This document shows positions 1 to 5,069 of a stretch of 7,543 nucleotides of DNA, piece by piece. Both the position numbers and the translations under genes were made by a program. The notes under the pieces were generated by a model. It did not search any database. It was not told the origin of the DNA and saw only the letters and a list, made by a program, of their open reading frames with translations. The DNA is taken from NCBI GenBank assembly GCA_965369945.1, contig CBDUST010000233.1, forward strand, positions 1 through 7,543, read 5' to 3'. Origin of the DNA: JADFNO01 sp965369945. Its GTDB lineage: Bacteria > Planctomycetota > Phycisphaerae > Phycisphaerales > SM1A02. The number at the start of each line of letters is the position of its first letter. Position 1 is the stretch's first letter.

Positions 1-56
1 GCGCGCGTAACCGCACTTGGCAAAAGGACTTACGGCTTATCTGAACGGCATTCGTG

Positions 57-143
57 TCACTGACACGGTCCCCACGCCACGGCCACGTTGACGATCGCGC
101 CGAGGAGGAGGTACACAACGAGCTTGGTAAGGCGACGTTTCAT
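57..143 (-). pseudogene. Truncated 5' end of one-helix membrane protein, copy 1
   Basis: ATG at 143-141 opens a 28-residue frame starting MKRRLTKLVVYLLLGAI, then VNVAVAWGPCQ and a TGA stop. This is a positively charged N-terminus (K2, R3, R4, K7) followed by a hydrophobic run at residues 8-24, as in a signal anchor or signal peptide. The frame ends 4 codons after Trp24, exactly where the homology with copy 2 ends, so I read it as the start of a longer gene whose body is lost. A translated short membrane peptide is possible but there is no Shine-Dalgarno sequence upstream (bases before the ATG read CATTGCC). Confidence 0.5.
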
Positions 144-199
144 GGCAATGGCATTGTAGTGAAGCGAGGTGTTGTAAGAAGCGACTCAATCTCATGGTG

Positions 200-251
200 G
201 CACGGCCATCCTGGCCGTGCGATCTATTTTGAACGGGCTGGAAGCCCGTTC
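200..251. repeat. Twin palindromes, copy 1
   Basis: There are two perfect hairpins separated by ten bases. The first is GCACGGCCA-TCC-TGGCCGTGC (200-220). The second is GAACGGGCT-GGA-AGCCCGTTC (231-251). Each has a 9-bp stem and a 3-base loop. Such GC-rich paired hairpins could stop transcription in either direction or act as REP-like elements; neither is shown by the sequence alone. Confidence 0.85.
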
Positions 252-254
252 CAC

Positions 255-353
255 TTAAGAATACACTCCAGCCAGAGTTCTCCACGCCACGGCGACGTTG
301 ACGATCGCACCGAGCAGGAGGAACACAACGAGCTTGGTAAGACGACGTCCCAC
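255..353 (-). pseudogene. Truncated 5' end of one-helix membrane protein, copy 2
   Basis: This is the counterpart of the frame at 57-143. The start codon has changed to GTG (353-351) and residue 2 to Gly. The product would be 32 residues, beginning MGRRLTKLVVFLLLGAI and ending AWRTLAGVYS before TAA. The charged N-terminus and the hydrophobic helix (residues 8-24) are kept, and most of the third-position changes between the two copies are silent, which suggests the frame was once under protein-level selection. The stop codon lies 3 bases from the palindrome pair of the other unit (231-251). No ribosome binding site is visible, and it is probably not expressed as a functional protein. Confidence 0.5.
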
Positions 354-409
354 GACAACAATATTGTAGTGAAGCGAGGCGTTGTAAGAAGCGACTCAAT
401 CTCATAGTG

Positions 410-461
410 GCACGGCCATCTTGGCCGTGCGATCTATCTTGAACGGGCTGGAAGCCCGTTC
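410..461. repeat. Twin palindromes, copy 2
   Basis: Same structure as the pair at 200-251, displaced by 210 bases: GCACGGCCA-TCT-TGGCCGTGC (410-430) and GAACGGGCT-GGA-AGCCCGTTC (441-461). The stems are unchanged. One difference lies in the first loop (C to T) and one in the ten-base spacer. Stem bases being conserved while the loop and spacer drift is consistent with selection on structure, though two copies are too few to prove it. Confidence 0.85.
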
Positions 462-562
462 CACCTAGGAGCATATCCCAGGGCGCTTACTCCCCTCTCG
501 CTTTTCCGGGGGTGGGCGAGGGCTTCAGAAACGAGCGCCGCGTGGCCGCGACGGCTACACCC

Positions 563-1150
563 TTACTTCAACATCTCGCGCAACTCCCCAAGCGTCACCG
601 TCTCGATCGGTTCACCCTTGAACAAATCAACCTGCGCATCCTTGATCATCTCAGGTAGACAACGCGTCAGAACAATCTCCAACCCATCCTCCGTCAAACG
701 AATCCGATTGAGCCGCCCCACTGTCGCGTCAACCGTCTCGAACGTCGGCTCGTTGTAACCAAAGTCAACCAACACCTGCCCAATCTCGGCAATTTGCGAC
801 TTGGTATAGATGCGCAAATGAATCGTCACGCCCGCATCGATCTGCCCCTTGGCGGCCCGGCCGACCAACAGCGTCGGTTCGTCCGGCATCGCCTGCTCAA
901 GAGCCGTCATCAATTGCTCCGCGATCTCCCATACATTGCGGACCGACTCGGCGTATCCCGCATCCCCCAGCGCCTGCATCGACATGGCTTGGGCGTGCTT
1001 GCGAACACGTCCCTGCCCGGGCAATGGAACATCCTGAAGATTCAAAGCGCTCGCCGCAGCGTGAATCGCGGCGTCGATCGATTCAGCCCCGCCCGTCTCG
1101 ATCAATCGAGCGGCTTCACGGGCGATTTGGTCAGTTTGAGGATCGGTCAT
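563..1150 (-). CDS. Conserved-looking hypothetical protein, 195 aa
   Basis: I do not recognise a named family. The start is placed at the ATG at 1150-1148 (MTDPQTDQIAREAARL). The frame stays open upstream to 1327, but that part is rich in Arg and Cys and does not read as protein. Another ATG lies at 1195. No clear Shine-Dalgarno sequence precedes either ATG. The N-terminal 35 residues are a short helical segment (QIAREAARLIETGGAESIDAA) of a kind seen at the start of several bacterial nucleotidyltransferase-like and DNA-associated proteins. Residues 45-90 are helical (HAQAMSMQALGDAGYAESV). Residues 93-165 look like an alpha/beta domain (LLVGRAAKGQIDAGVTIHLR, then FGYNEPTFETVDATVGRLNR, then LEIVLTRCLP). 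The protein ends KGEPIETVTLGELREMLK. There is no signal peptide or membrane helix, so it is likely cytosolic. It is followed only by repeat DNA and shares no operon with the regulator upstream (212-bp gap). Confidence 0.75.
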   Translation of the reverse strand: MTDPQTDQIAREAARLIETGGAESIDAAIHAAASALNLQDVPLPGQGRVRKHAQAMSMQALGDAGYAESVRNVWEIAEQLMTALEQAMPDEPTLLVGRAAKGQIDAGVTIHLRIYTKSQIAEIGQVLVDFGYNEPTFETVDATVGRLNRIRLTEDGLEIVLTRCLPEMIKDAQVDLFKGEPIETVTLGELREMLK

Positions 1151-1362
1151 TGAAGGGTAGGGCAAGCCGACCGTACGCCGATCCTTACAAGCCATGGGAA
1201 GGATCGACGGTAGGGTCGCAGGACGACCCCGTTCCCGGCACCGCCTTTGCTGGGTCGGGCACGCAAGTGCACGTCCCCCACAAGGGTCTATACGACAGGA
1301 ATCGACGAATCTTGCGCGACTTGGCAAAAAAAAGTGCTATTCGCTGAAAACTCAGCCTGCCC
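1151..1362. other. Intergenic region with small hairpins
   Basis: This holds the leader of the 195-aa gene and the end region of the regulator gene. Two small inverted repeats are visible: GGGTCG-CAGGA-CGACCC (1213-1229), and GCAC-GCAA-GTGC (1259-1270), which has a GNRA-type loop. They sit 30 bases apart and may be degenerate repeat-element remnants or leader structures of the gene at 563-1150. No reading frame here looks like protein. Confidence 0.4.
1326..1356 (-). terminator. Possible terminator after the regulator gene
   Basis: On the minus strand, 7 bases after the TGA stop of the regulator, is GCTGA-GTTT-TCAGC (1356-1343). It is followed 9 bases later by a run of eight T (1333-1326). 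The stem is short and the T-run is not immediately next to it, so this is a weak intrinsic terminator at best. Confidence 0.35.
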
Positions 1363-2004
1363 TCATGCCGTCTGAATTCGATATACGCACCGATCGCCGT
1401 CTGACAGCAGATGGCTAATGCGTTGGACCCGAACCCCCCTTCCAAGGGCCCGCTGGAAGACGCTCAGTTCGGCAGCGCACAATCCCTGACACTCACGAGC
1501 GGCGTCACAGATTGGACAATGATGCTCGATGAGCAGATACCGGCCGGGCTTTTCGGTGACAACCTCAGCCATGTAACCCTCGCAGGAGCGCTGCTTGGCG
1601 AGTGCTTCCACGCGCTTCTTGAGGGAGGCGCTGCGCGGCAAGAGGCTGCGATACACGTTGAGCTGATCCTTGGCTCGCACTTCAACGATCCGCAGTAAGC
1701 CGTCTTCACCCAGGGCCTTGCGCGTAGCCTTGATGAAATCGACAGTCAGATCAGCATGTCGATCGGGAAACAAGTCAGCGGCGACCGCCGTCAGGCCCCA
1801 ACGAGCCGACGGCCGACCTCTTCCCTTGGGCGGCTGAAGCACCGACTCAACCAGCCCCTTGTCTTGAAGCCCATCCAAGTGCTGGCGAACGGCGACATCA
1901 GTCAGCCGCAGCCGCTTGGCCAATTCCATTGCCTCAGAGGGCCCCAGGCGTTTGATCAGGTCCAACACCGCTCGCTTGGTATCGGCAAGGCGTAACTTGG
2001 GCAT
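1363..2004 (-). CDS. SufR-like (COG2345) winged-helix transcriptional regulator with Cys cluster
   Basis: The 213-aa protein starts at the ATG at 2004. Residues 10-72 form a winged helix-turn-helix: a recognition-helix segment at 33-50 (LRLTDVAVRQHLDGLQDKGL) followed by a wing GRGRPSARWGLT (61-72), the classic GRPxxxxxLT wing of COG2345 regulators. The C-terminal part has EHHCPICDAARECQGLCAAEL, with C163, C166, C172 and C176 (CxxC-x5-C-x3-C), plus C141 and C206. In cyanobacterial SufR, a member of this superfamily, equivalent cysteines hold an iron-sulfur cluster that senses cluster supply and represses the suf genes. A cluster or metal here is inference. No suf genes are in the window; the gene diverges from a VOC-fold gene, the obvious first target along with itself. 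The ATG has no Shine-Dalgarno sequence, and a -10-like TATCCT lies 7 bases before it, so the transcript may be leaderless. Confidence 0.88.
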   Translation of the reverse strand: MPKLRLADTKRAVLDLIKRLGPSEAMELAKRLRLTDVAVRQHLDGLQDKGLVESVLQPPKGRGRPSARWGLTAVAADLFPDRHADLTVDFIKATRKALGEDGLLRIVEVRAKDQLNVYRSLLPRSASLKKRVEALAKQRSCEGYMAEVVTEKPGRYLLIEHHCPICDAARECQGLCAAELSVFQRALGRGVRVQRISHLLSDGDRCVYRIQTA

Positions 2005-2111
2005 ACATATAGGATAGCAGCCATGCCACGAATTTCAAAAGGTTTTACTTGACTATTTCCCGGCGGGTGGCTATTTTCATAATACTATCCTTTTGTAAAT
2101 AGGAGCCTCCC
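2005..2111. promoter_or_regulatory. Divergent promoter region with candidate operator
   Basis: For the plus-strand gene, TTGACT (2049-2054) and TATTTT (2072-2077), 17 bases apart, make a good sigma-70-type promoter. AGGAG (2101-2105) is its ribosome site, 6 bases before ATG 2112. For the minus-strand gene, TTGAAA (2038-2033) and TATCCT (2016-2011) are 16 bases apart and end just before the start codon. AGGATAG (2011-2017) and its exact complement CTATCCT (2085-2091) form an inverted pair 67 bases apart. One copy overlaps the minus-strand -10 and the other sits near the predicted plus-strand transcription start, which suits a regulator binding both promoters. CTATTT also occurs twice (2053, 2071). 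Confidence 0.5.
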
Positions 2112-2504
2112 ATGTTTCTTGAACACGTCAATCTCACTGTTTCCGATCTGCAACGCTCAATCGACCTCTACAGCGATCTGCTGGGACTACATGTCCGTTG
2201 GCAAGGAACGACCAGCGATGGCCACCCCGCCGCCCATGTCGGCGATGACCGCTGCTACTTGGCGCTATTCCAAAGCTCGCCCGAGCTCGCCGCACGACCC
2301 AGAGTGGACTACAACGCCGTAGGGTTGAATCACTTCGGTTTCGTCGTCGATGATCTGGATGCAGCGCGATCGCGTCTGACAAACCACGGCCTAACCCCGC
2401 ACCACGAACAAGACTACGAGCCCGGCCGTCGACTGTACTTCTACGATCCGGATGGCATCGAGGTCGAGTTGGTGCAATACGAGCCGGCCGTTGTCGCGGG
2501 CTGA
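2112..2504 (+). CDS. VOC (glyoxalase / extradiol dioxygenase fold) protein
   Basis: The 130-aa length is typical of a single-unit vicinal oxygen chelate protein. The order of motifs fits two beta-alpha-beta-beta-beta modules. MFLEHVNLTVSDLQRSIDLY opens module 1 with H5 in the metal-ligand position. LNHFGFVVDDLDAARSRL opens module 2 with H74. YDPDGIEVELVQY closes it with E119 in the usual Glu ligand position of the DPDGxxIEL signature. These residues would bind a divalent metal such as Zn, Ni or Mn. The substrate cannot be told from sequence: it could be a lactoylglutathione lyase-like enzyme, a thiol-dependent resistance protein or a dioxygenase. A strong AGGAG lies 6 bases upstream. It diverges from the Cys-cluster regulator across a shared promoter, so regulated expression under redox or iron-sulfur stress is a reasonable guess. 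Confidence 0.88.
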   Translation: MFLEHVNLTVSDLQRSIDLYSDLLGLHVRWQGTTSDGHPAAHVGDDRCYLALFQSSPELAARPRVDYNAVGLNHFGFVVDDLDAARSRLTNHGLTPHHEQDYEPGRRLYFYDPDGIEVELVQYEPAVVAG

Positions 2505-2610
2505 TCCAAACCTCGCTTGGTGTATCACCCAAGGCCGATAACCGCCTCCGAGGTCGTCCAGCGGCTGGCGCACCATCGCGTTTGCACGTAACTCTCGCTA
2601 CCATAAGGTG

Positions 2611-3696
2611 ATGGCGAATGTTCCGGACAGCGTGTACCGCCCCACGATCGGGCTCACCATGGGTGATCCTTCGGGAATCGGACCCGAGGTGATCGTCAAG
2701 ACGCTCGCCGATCCGCACCTGCGGCGCAAAGCCAGGTTCGTCATCTACGGCCTCAACGAGTTGCTGGCCTACGCTGCCGATCAATTGGAGTACGAGCCGT
2801 ATTGGTATCGCGTGCAGCACGACTCCAATCGCACCAACAAGCTGATCACCGAGAACATCGTCGTTCTGGATTTCGACGAACACGATGGATTCATCCAGTC
2901 ACCGTGCGGACCGTCCAAGCTAGGCGGGATCGCGTCCAAGACGTTCGTTGAAGAAGCGATCGTCGATGCGACTCGCCCGGTCGATCATCCGCGACACATC
3001 CATGCGATGGTGACGGGCCCCATCTCCAAGGAAGCCTGGCACATGGCGGGCTTCAGTTGGCCCGGACATACCGAGTTGTTGGCCTATCGCACCAAGGCCA
3101 AGCGCCATGCGATGATGTTCGTCTCGCCTCGGCTGCGCGTGGTGTTGGCTACAACGCACTTGCCGTTGATGGGCCTGCGCAACGTGTTGACGATCGGCAA
3201 GGTGTTCGACGCCATTGATTTAGGGCACGAGGCATGCCAGCAATTGGGGATCGACGTGCCGAGGATCGCCGTGGCGGGGTTGAATCCACATGCGGGGGAG
3301 GGCGGACACTTCGGCGATGAAGAAACACGGTTGATTGCCCCGGCGATCGACGTCGCTCAGCAAGCAGACATCAATGTGCAAGGCCCCTTCCCCGCCGATA
3401 CGGTGTTTGTCGCTGCGGCCTCCGGCGAGTACGACCTCGTCGTGGCGATGTATCACGATCAGGGATTGATTCCCGTCAAACTGCTGGGGTGGGACCAAGC
3501 GGTGAACTGGACGCTCGGTCTGCCGATCATTCGCACCAGCCCCGACCACGGCACGGCCTTCGACATCGCCAGGCAAGACAAGGCGAGCGCCGGCTCAATG
3601 ACCGCCGCTGTTGAGCTGGCGATTCAACTGGCGTCAAATCAACTCGCAGCGACCGCCGGTGCGGCGTCAGATCAACGCCGTGAACCGGCAGCGTGA
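2611..3696 (+). CDS. pdxA: 4-hydroxythreonine-4-phosphate dehydrogenase
   Basis: PdxA oxidises 4-phosphohydroxy-L-threonine with NAD(P). The decarboxylated product is condensed by PdxJ with deoxyxylulose phosphate in DXP-dependent vitamin B6 synthesis. The family signatures are clear. TMGDPSGIGPEV lies near residues 16-27. GHTELLAY gives H153. The three metal-binding histidines occur in TTHLP (H183), NPHAGEGGH (H227) and YHDQG (H282), at spacings of 44 and 55 (45 and 55 in E. coli H166/H211/H266). RTSPDHGTAFDIA follows. At 361 aa it is longer than the E. coli enzyme (329). It has about 20 extra residues at its Ala- and Arg-rich C-terminus (QLAATAGAASDQRREPAA) and a region at 60-95 that reads unlike standard PdxA. 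I chose ATG 2611. A GTG directly before it (2608) is possible; AAGG is only 2 bases upstream of the ATG. It is cytosolic. It follows the VOC gene by about 106 bp with no visible strong terminator between, so co-transcription is possible. Confidence 0.96.
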   Translation: MANVPDSVYRPTIGLTMGDPSGIGPEVIVKTLADPHLRRKARFVIYGLNELLAYAADQLEYEPYWYRVQHDSNRTNKLITENIVVLDFDEHDGFIQSPCGPSKLGGIASKTFVEEAIVDATRPVDHPRHIHAMVTGPISKEAWHMAGFSWPGHTELLAYRTKAKRHAMMFVSPRLRVVLATTHLPLMGLRNVLTIGKVFDAIDLGHEACQQLGIDVPRIAVAGLNPHAGEGGHFGDEETRLIAPAIDVAQQADINVQGPFPADTVFVAAASGEYDLVVAMYHDQGLIPVKLLGWDQAVNWTLGLPIIRTSPDHGTAFDIARQDKASAGSMTAAVELAIQLASNQLAATAGAASDQRREPAA

Positions 3697-3725
3697 CGAC
3701 CCTCTGCGTTTCAAACGAACGAGAA

Positions 3726-3754
3726 TATCCGCGGGTTACCACCGCGCGGCTATG
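3726..3754. repeat. Solitary half of the REP-like inverted repeat
   Basis: TATCCGCGGGTTACCACCGC and the following CGCGGCTATG repeat the left arm of the 88-bp elements at 5590-5677 and 6205-6292, with identity over GCGGGTTACCACCGCGCGG-CTAT (3731-3753). The loop and right arm are missing: sequence after 3755 turns into the end of the outer-membrane protein gene. The fragment can still fold on itself (CCGCG paired with CGCGG). It sits between the convergent ends of pdxA and the outer-membrane gene, where it could serve as a two-way transcription stop. Confidence 0.85.
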
Positions 3755-3763
3755 GCGTTTGCC

Positions 3764-4585
3764 TCAAAAGTGCAGTCGAAAACTCAGGCCGACGATGAAG
3801 TCGCGCTCGGGTCGCTTGTCAAGATCTTGCCAAATCGGAAGCTGCACCGTCGCCTCCAGCGCCCACCTGCCGGTGACATATTGAATTCCGGGTGAGATGA
3901 ATAGCTCGTTGTCGCCGTTGGTTTCGTAGAATCCATTCAGCTCAAGGACGCTAAACAGCGCCGTCATCTTGCCCGGGCCATAGCTTTCCGGCTCGAGACG
4001 ATACACATACGCCGCATCGTAGCGCAACCGATCCGGATCACCGCCGTTGGTGTTGAACTTCCAAAGGAGGGCGGCATCAAATCCGTGCCGAGCGATTGAT
4101 TGCGTGTACACCGCACCCAGCAGCGGATCGTAGGAATCACTGGAGAAGTTGCTGTCGCCGCTGCGAACTTCCATGCCGGCCAGGAGGTTCAGTCTGGCGG
4201 TATCCGTCGGCCCCGTATCGTTTTGATAGAGCTGAATCTTGGCGAGCGCATTCATGTCACCCAATCCCTCGTCTCGGCGGGAAACGCCTGTAAGGTTGTC
4301 AGTGATCTTGCGAAATCGAAACGGCGCATTGAAGATCAATGTGAGGTCAGACTGCACGCCGTAGGCAAACGTCGTTGACGCCTGATACTGTTTGATGTGG
4401 CGATTGACGATGCCGCTAGCGAAATCCGCTTCGAAGTACCGAAGCTGCTGGCGCACAATCAGCGTGTCCTTGGCCGGCTGCAAAGCGCTGTTGAAATTGA
4501 TCGCCTCTTGTGCCTGCGCGATGTTCGGAACCCACAACCCGAGCGAACCAATACAAACCGTTGCAACGATTCGTGCTTGAAACAT
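3764..4585 (-). CDS. Outer-membrane beta-barrel protein (MetA-pathway/transporter-like, PF13557-type)
   Basis: The 273-aa protein carries a signal peptide: MFQARIVATVCIGSLGLWVP then NIAQAQ, cut probably after AQA (residue 25). The rest alternates polar and hydrophobic residues as short beta strands ending in aromatic residues (LTLIFNAPFRFRK, ALAKIQLYQ, LNLLAGMEVR, DAALLWKFN, AAYVYRL, ELFISPGIQYVTG, WALEATVQLPIW). The C-terminus is FIVGLSFRLHF; a terminal Phe is the usual signal for outer-membrane barrel insertion. GLGDMNALAK matches the GLGD motif of the PF13557-type outer-membrane family, members of which often sit next to metal or aromatic-compound efflux genes. I chose ATG 4585 over the GTG at 4591 because AGAGGA (4599-4594) is 8 bases from the ATG but only 2 from the GTG. 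It begins 26 bases after the HMA lipoprotein stop, so the two are surely one operon. The transported substrate is unknown. Confidence 0.88.
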   Translation of the reverse strand: MFQARIVATVCIGSLGLWVPNIAQAQEAINFNSALQPAKDTLIVRQQLRYFEADFASGIVNRHIKQYQASTTFAYGVQSDLTLIFNAPFRFRKITDNLTGVSRRDEGLGDMNALAKIQLYQNDTGPTDTARLNLLAGMEVRSGDSNFSSDSYDPLLGAVYTQSIARHGFDAALLWKFNTNGGDPDRLRYDAAYVYRLEPESYGPGKMTALFSVLELNGFYETNGDNELFISPGIQYVTGRWALEATVQLPIWQDLDKRPERDFIVGLSFRLHF

Positions 4586-4611
4586 TGTCACCGTCCTCTA
4601 AGCAGTGATCG

Positions 4612-4968
4612 TCAAGGCATATCGACGCGGTTGAGGGTAAACCCGGCGTTCTTGACCGCTTCGGCCAGAGCCTCATGCGTCGGAACGCTTGTCTGATCCA
4701 CATCGACATAAACAAGACCGGTTCCCATGTCCACGGTGACTTTTCTTACGCCGTTTATTCTCAGCAACTGCTGATCAACTTTCGTCGCTCAGAACGGACA
4801 TGCCATACCGCTGACGTGCAAGACGACGCGATCAGCCGCGGGTTCCGCCAGGTTGTTGGCGCCGGTCGTCTCCGCCGCCGCGCTTGTATCGGTGGTCGTG
4901 GTCGGCTGGCTTTGACAGCCGATCAGTGCGAGAGCCAACACATTACTACAAAGCATTACTCGATTCAC
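4612..4968 (-). CDS. HMA-domain lipoprotein, candidate selenoprotein with CxxU metal site
   Basis: The frame encodes 118 residues if one internal TGA (4791-4789) is read as selenocysteine. The start is GTG 4968 with AAGGA 9 bases upstream. Residues 1-18 are a lipoprotein signal ending LALIGC, with lipobox Cys18. Residues 19-46 are a flexible linker rich in Thr, Ala and Pro. Residues 47-118 are a heavy-metal-associated domain (MerP/CopZ/Atx1 fold): VVLHVSGMACPF-TGA-ATKV, then the loop INGVRKVTVDMGTG, VYVDVD, and EALAEAVKNAGFTL. The TGA replaces the second Cys of GMxCxxC, so the site would be C57-x-x-U60. The frame has no other stop, and HMA features continue correctly on both sides of it. A hairpin 14 bases after the TGA could be a SECIS (separate entry). 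In HMA proteins the pair binds Cu(I), Hg(II) or similar soft metals; Sec would bind these tightly or give redox activity. It would be lipid-anchored in the envelope. The outer-membrane gene follows in the same operon. The alternative is a nonsense-mutated gene or a base error (TGC/TGT to TGA). Confidence 0.8.
4761..4774 (-). promoter_or_regulatory. Candidate bacterial SECIS hairpin
   Basis: On the coding (minus) strand, TCAGC-AGTT-GCTGA forms a 5-bp stem with a 4-base loop. Nineteen bases separate the TGA codon from the loop. The loop's second base is G. With a one-sided mismatch, the stem may extend further through GTT/AAT. Bacterial SECIS elements bind SelB and lie just after the UGA inside the coding region, with a short upper stem and a G among the first loop bases; this hairpin meets that description. 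A 5-bp stem can also arise by chance, so the support is in the coincidence with the TGA at a Cys position. Confidence 0.55.
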
Positions 4969-5069
4969 GTTGAATTTTCCTTACGATAAGTCGTACTGAT
5001 CATCGAACGCACCAGCGCTGTTTTGCGCCGGTCACGCTGTGTTCACGAAGCTGTGGTCACAGGTCGCCG

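Larger units (their letters stand above)
73..472. repeat. Tandem duplication, 210-bp period
   Basis: Bases 73-262 and 283-472 align without gaps at an offset of 210. I count about 19 differences in 190 bases, roughly 90% identity. Read on the minus strand, each unit holds two adjacent perfect palindromes, about 57 bases of spacer, and the 5' end of a small membrane-protein reading frame. Similarity stops right after the TGG codon for Trp24 of that frame, so both copies lose the rest of the gene at the same point. An unrelated tail of 20 bases (263-282) separates the two units. The palindromes and the peptide start are of a kind I associate with planctomycete intergenic DNA; that association is from memory. 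Confidence 0.9.

Noticed and set aside
73..472. CRISPR array
   Set aside because: There are only two long units with a 210-bp period and coding-like content; there are no short repeats with unique spacers.
37..474. 145-residue minus-strand open frame containing two copies of GTGFQPVQ-like peptide
   Set aside because: It is a translation of the 210-bp tandem repeat and its palindromes in another frame; the internal repetition comes from the DNA repeat, not from protein selection.
1151..1327. N-terminal extension of the 195-aa protein to 1327
   Set aside because: The extension is Arg/Cys/Pro rich, contains hairpins at the DNA level, and the plausible protein sequence begins at MTDPQTDQ.
2505..2610. 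Intrinsic terminator between the VOC gene and pdxA
   Set aside because: CTTGG/CCAAG can pair around 2515-2533 but the stem is short and no T-run follows.
2134..2883. 249-residue minus-strand open frame opposite the VOC and pdxA genes
   Set aside because: It lies antisense to two well-supported genes, is rich in Arg and has no recognisable domain; it is a GC-rich shadow.
4416..4715. 99-residue minus-strand frame overlapping the HMA and barrel gene junction
   Set aside because: It overlaps both better-supported frames, is Arg-rich and lacks any motif.
4612..4968. HMA gene as a simple nonsense pseudogene
   Set aside because: Not excluded, but less favoured: the only lesion falls exactly on a Cys codon of the metal site, the rest of the frame, signals and operon spacing are intact, and a SECIS-like hairpin follows.
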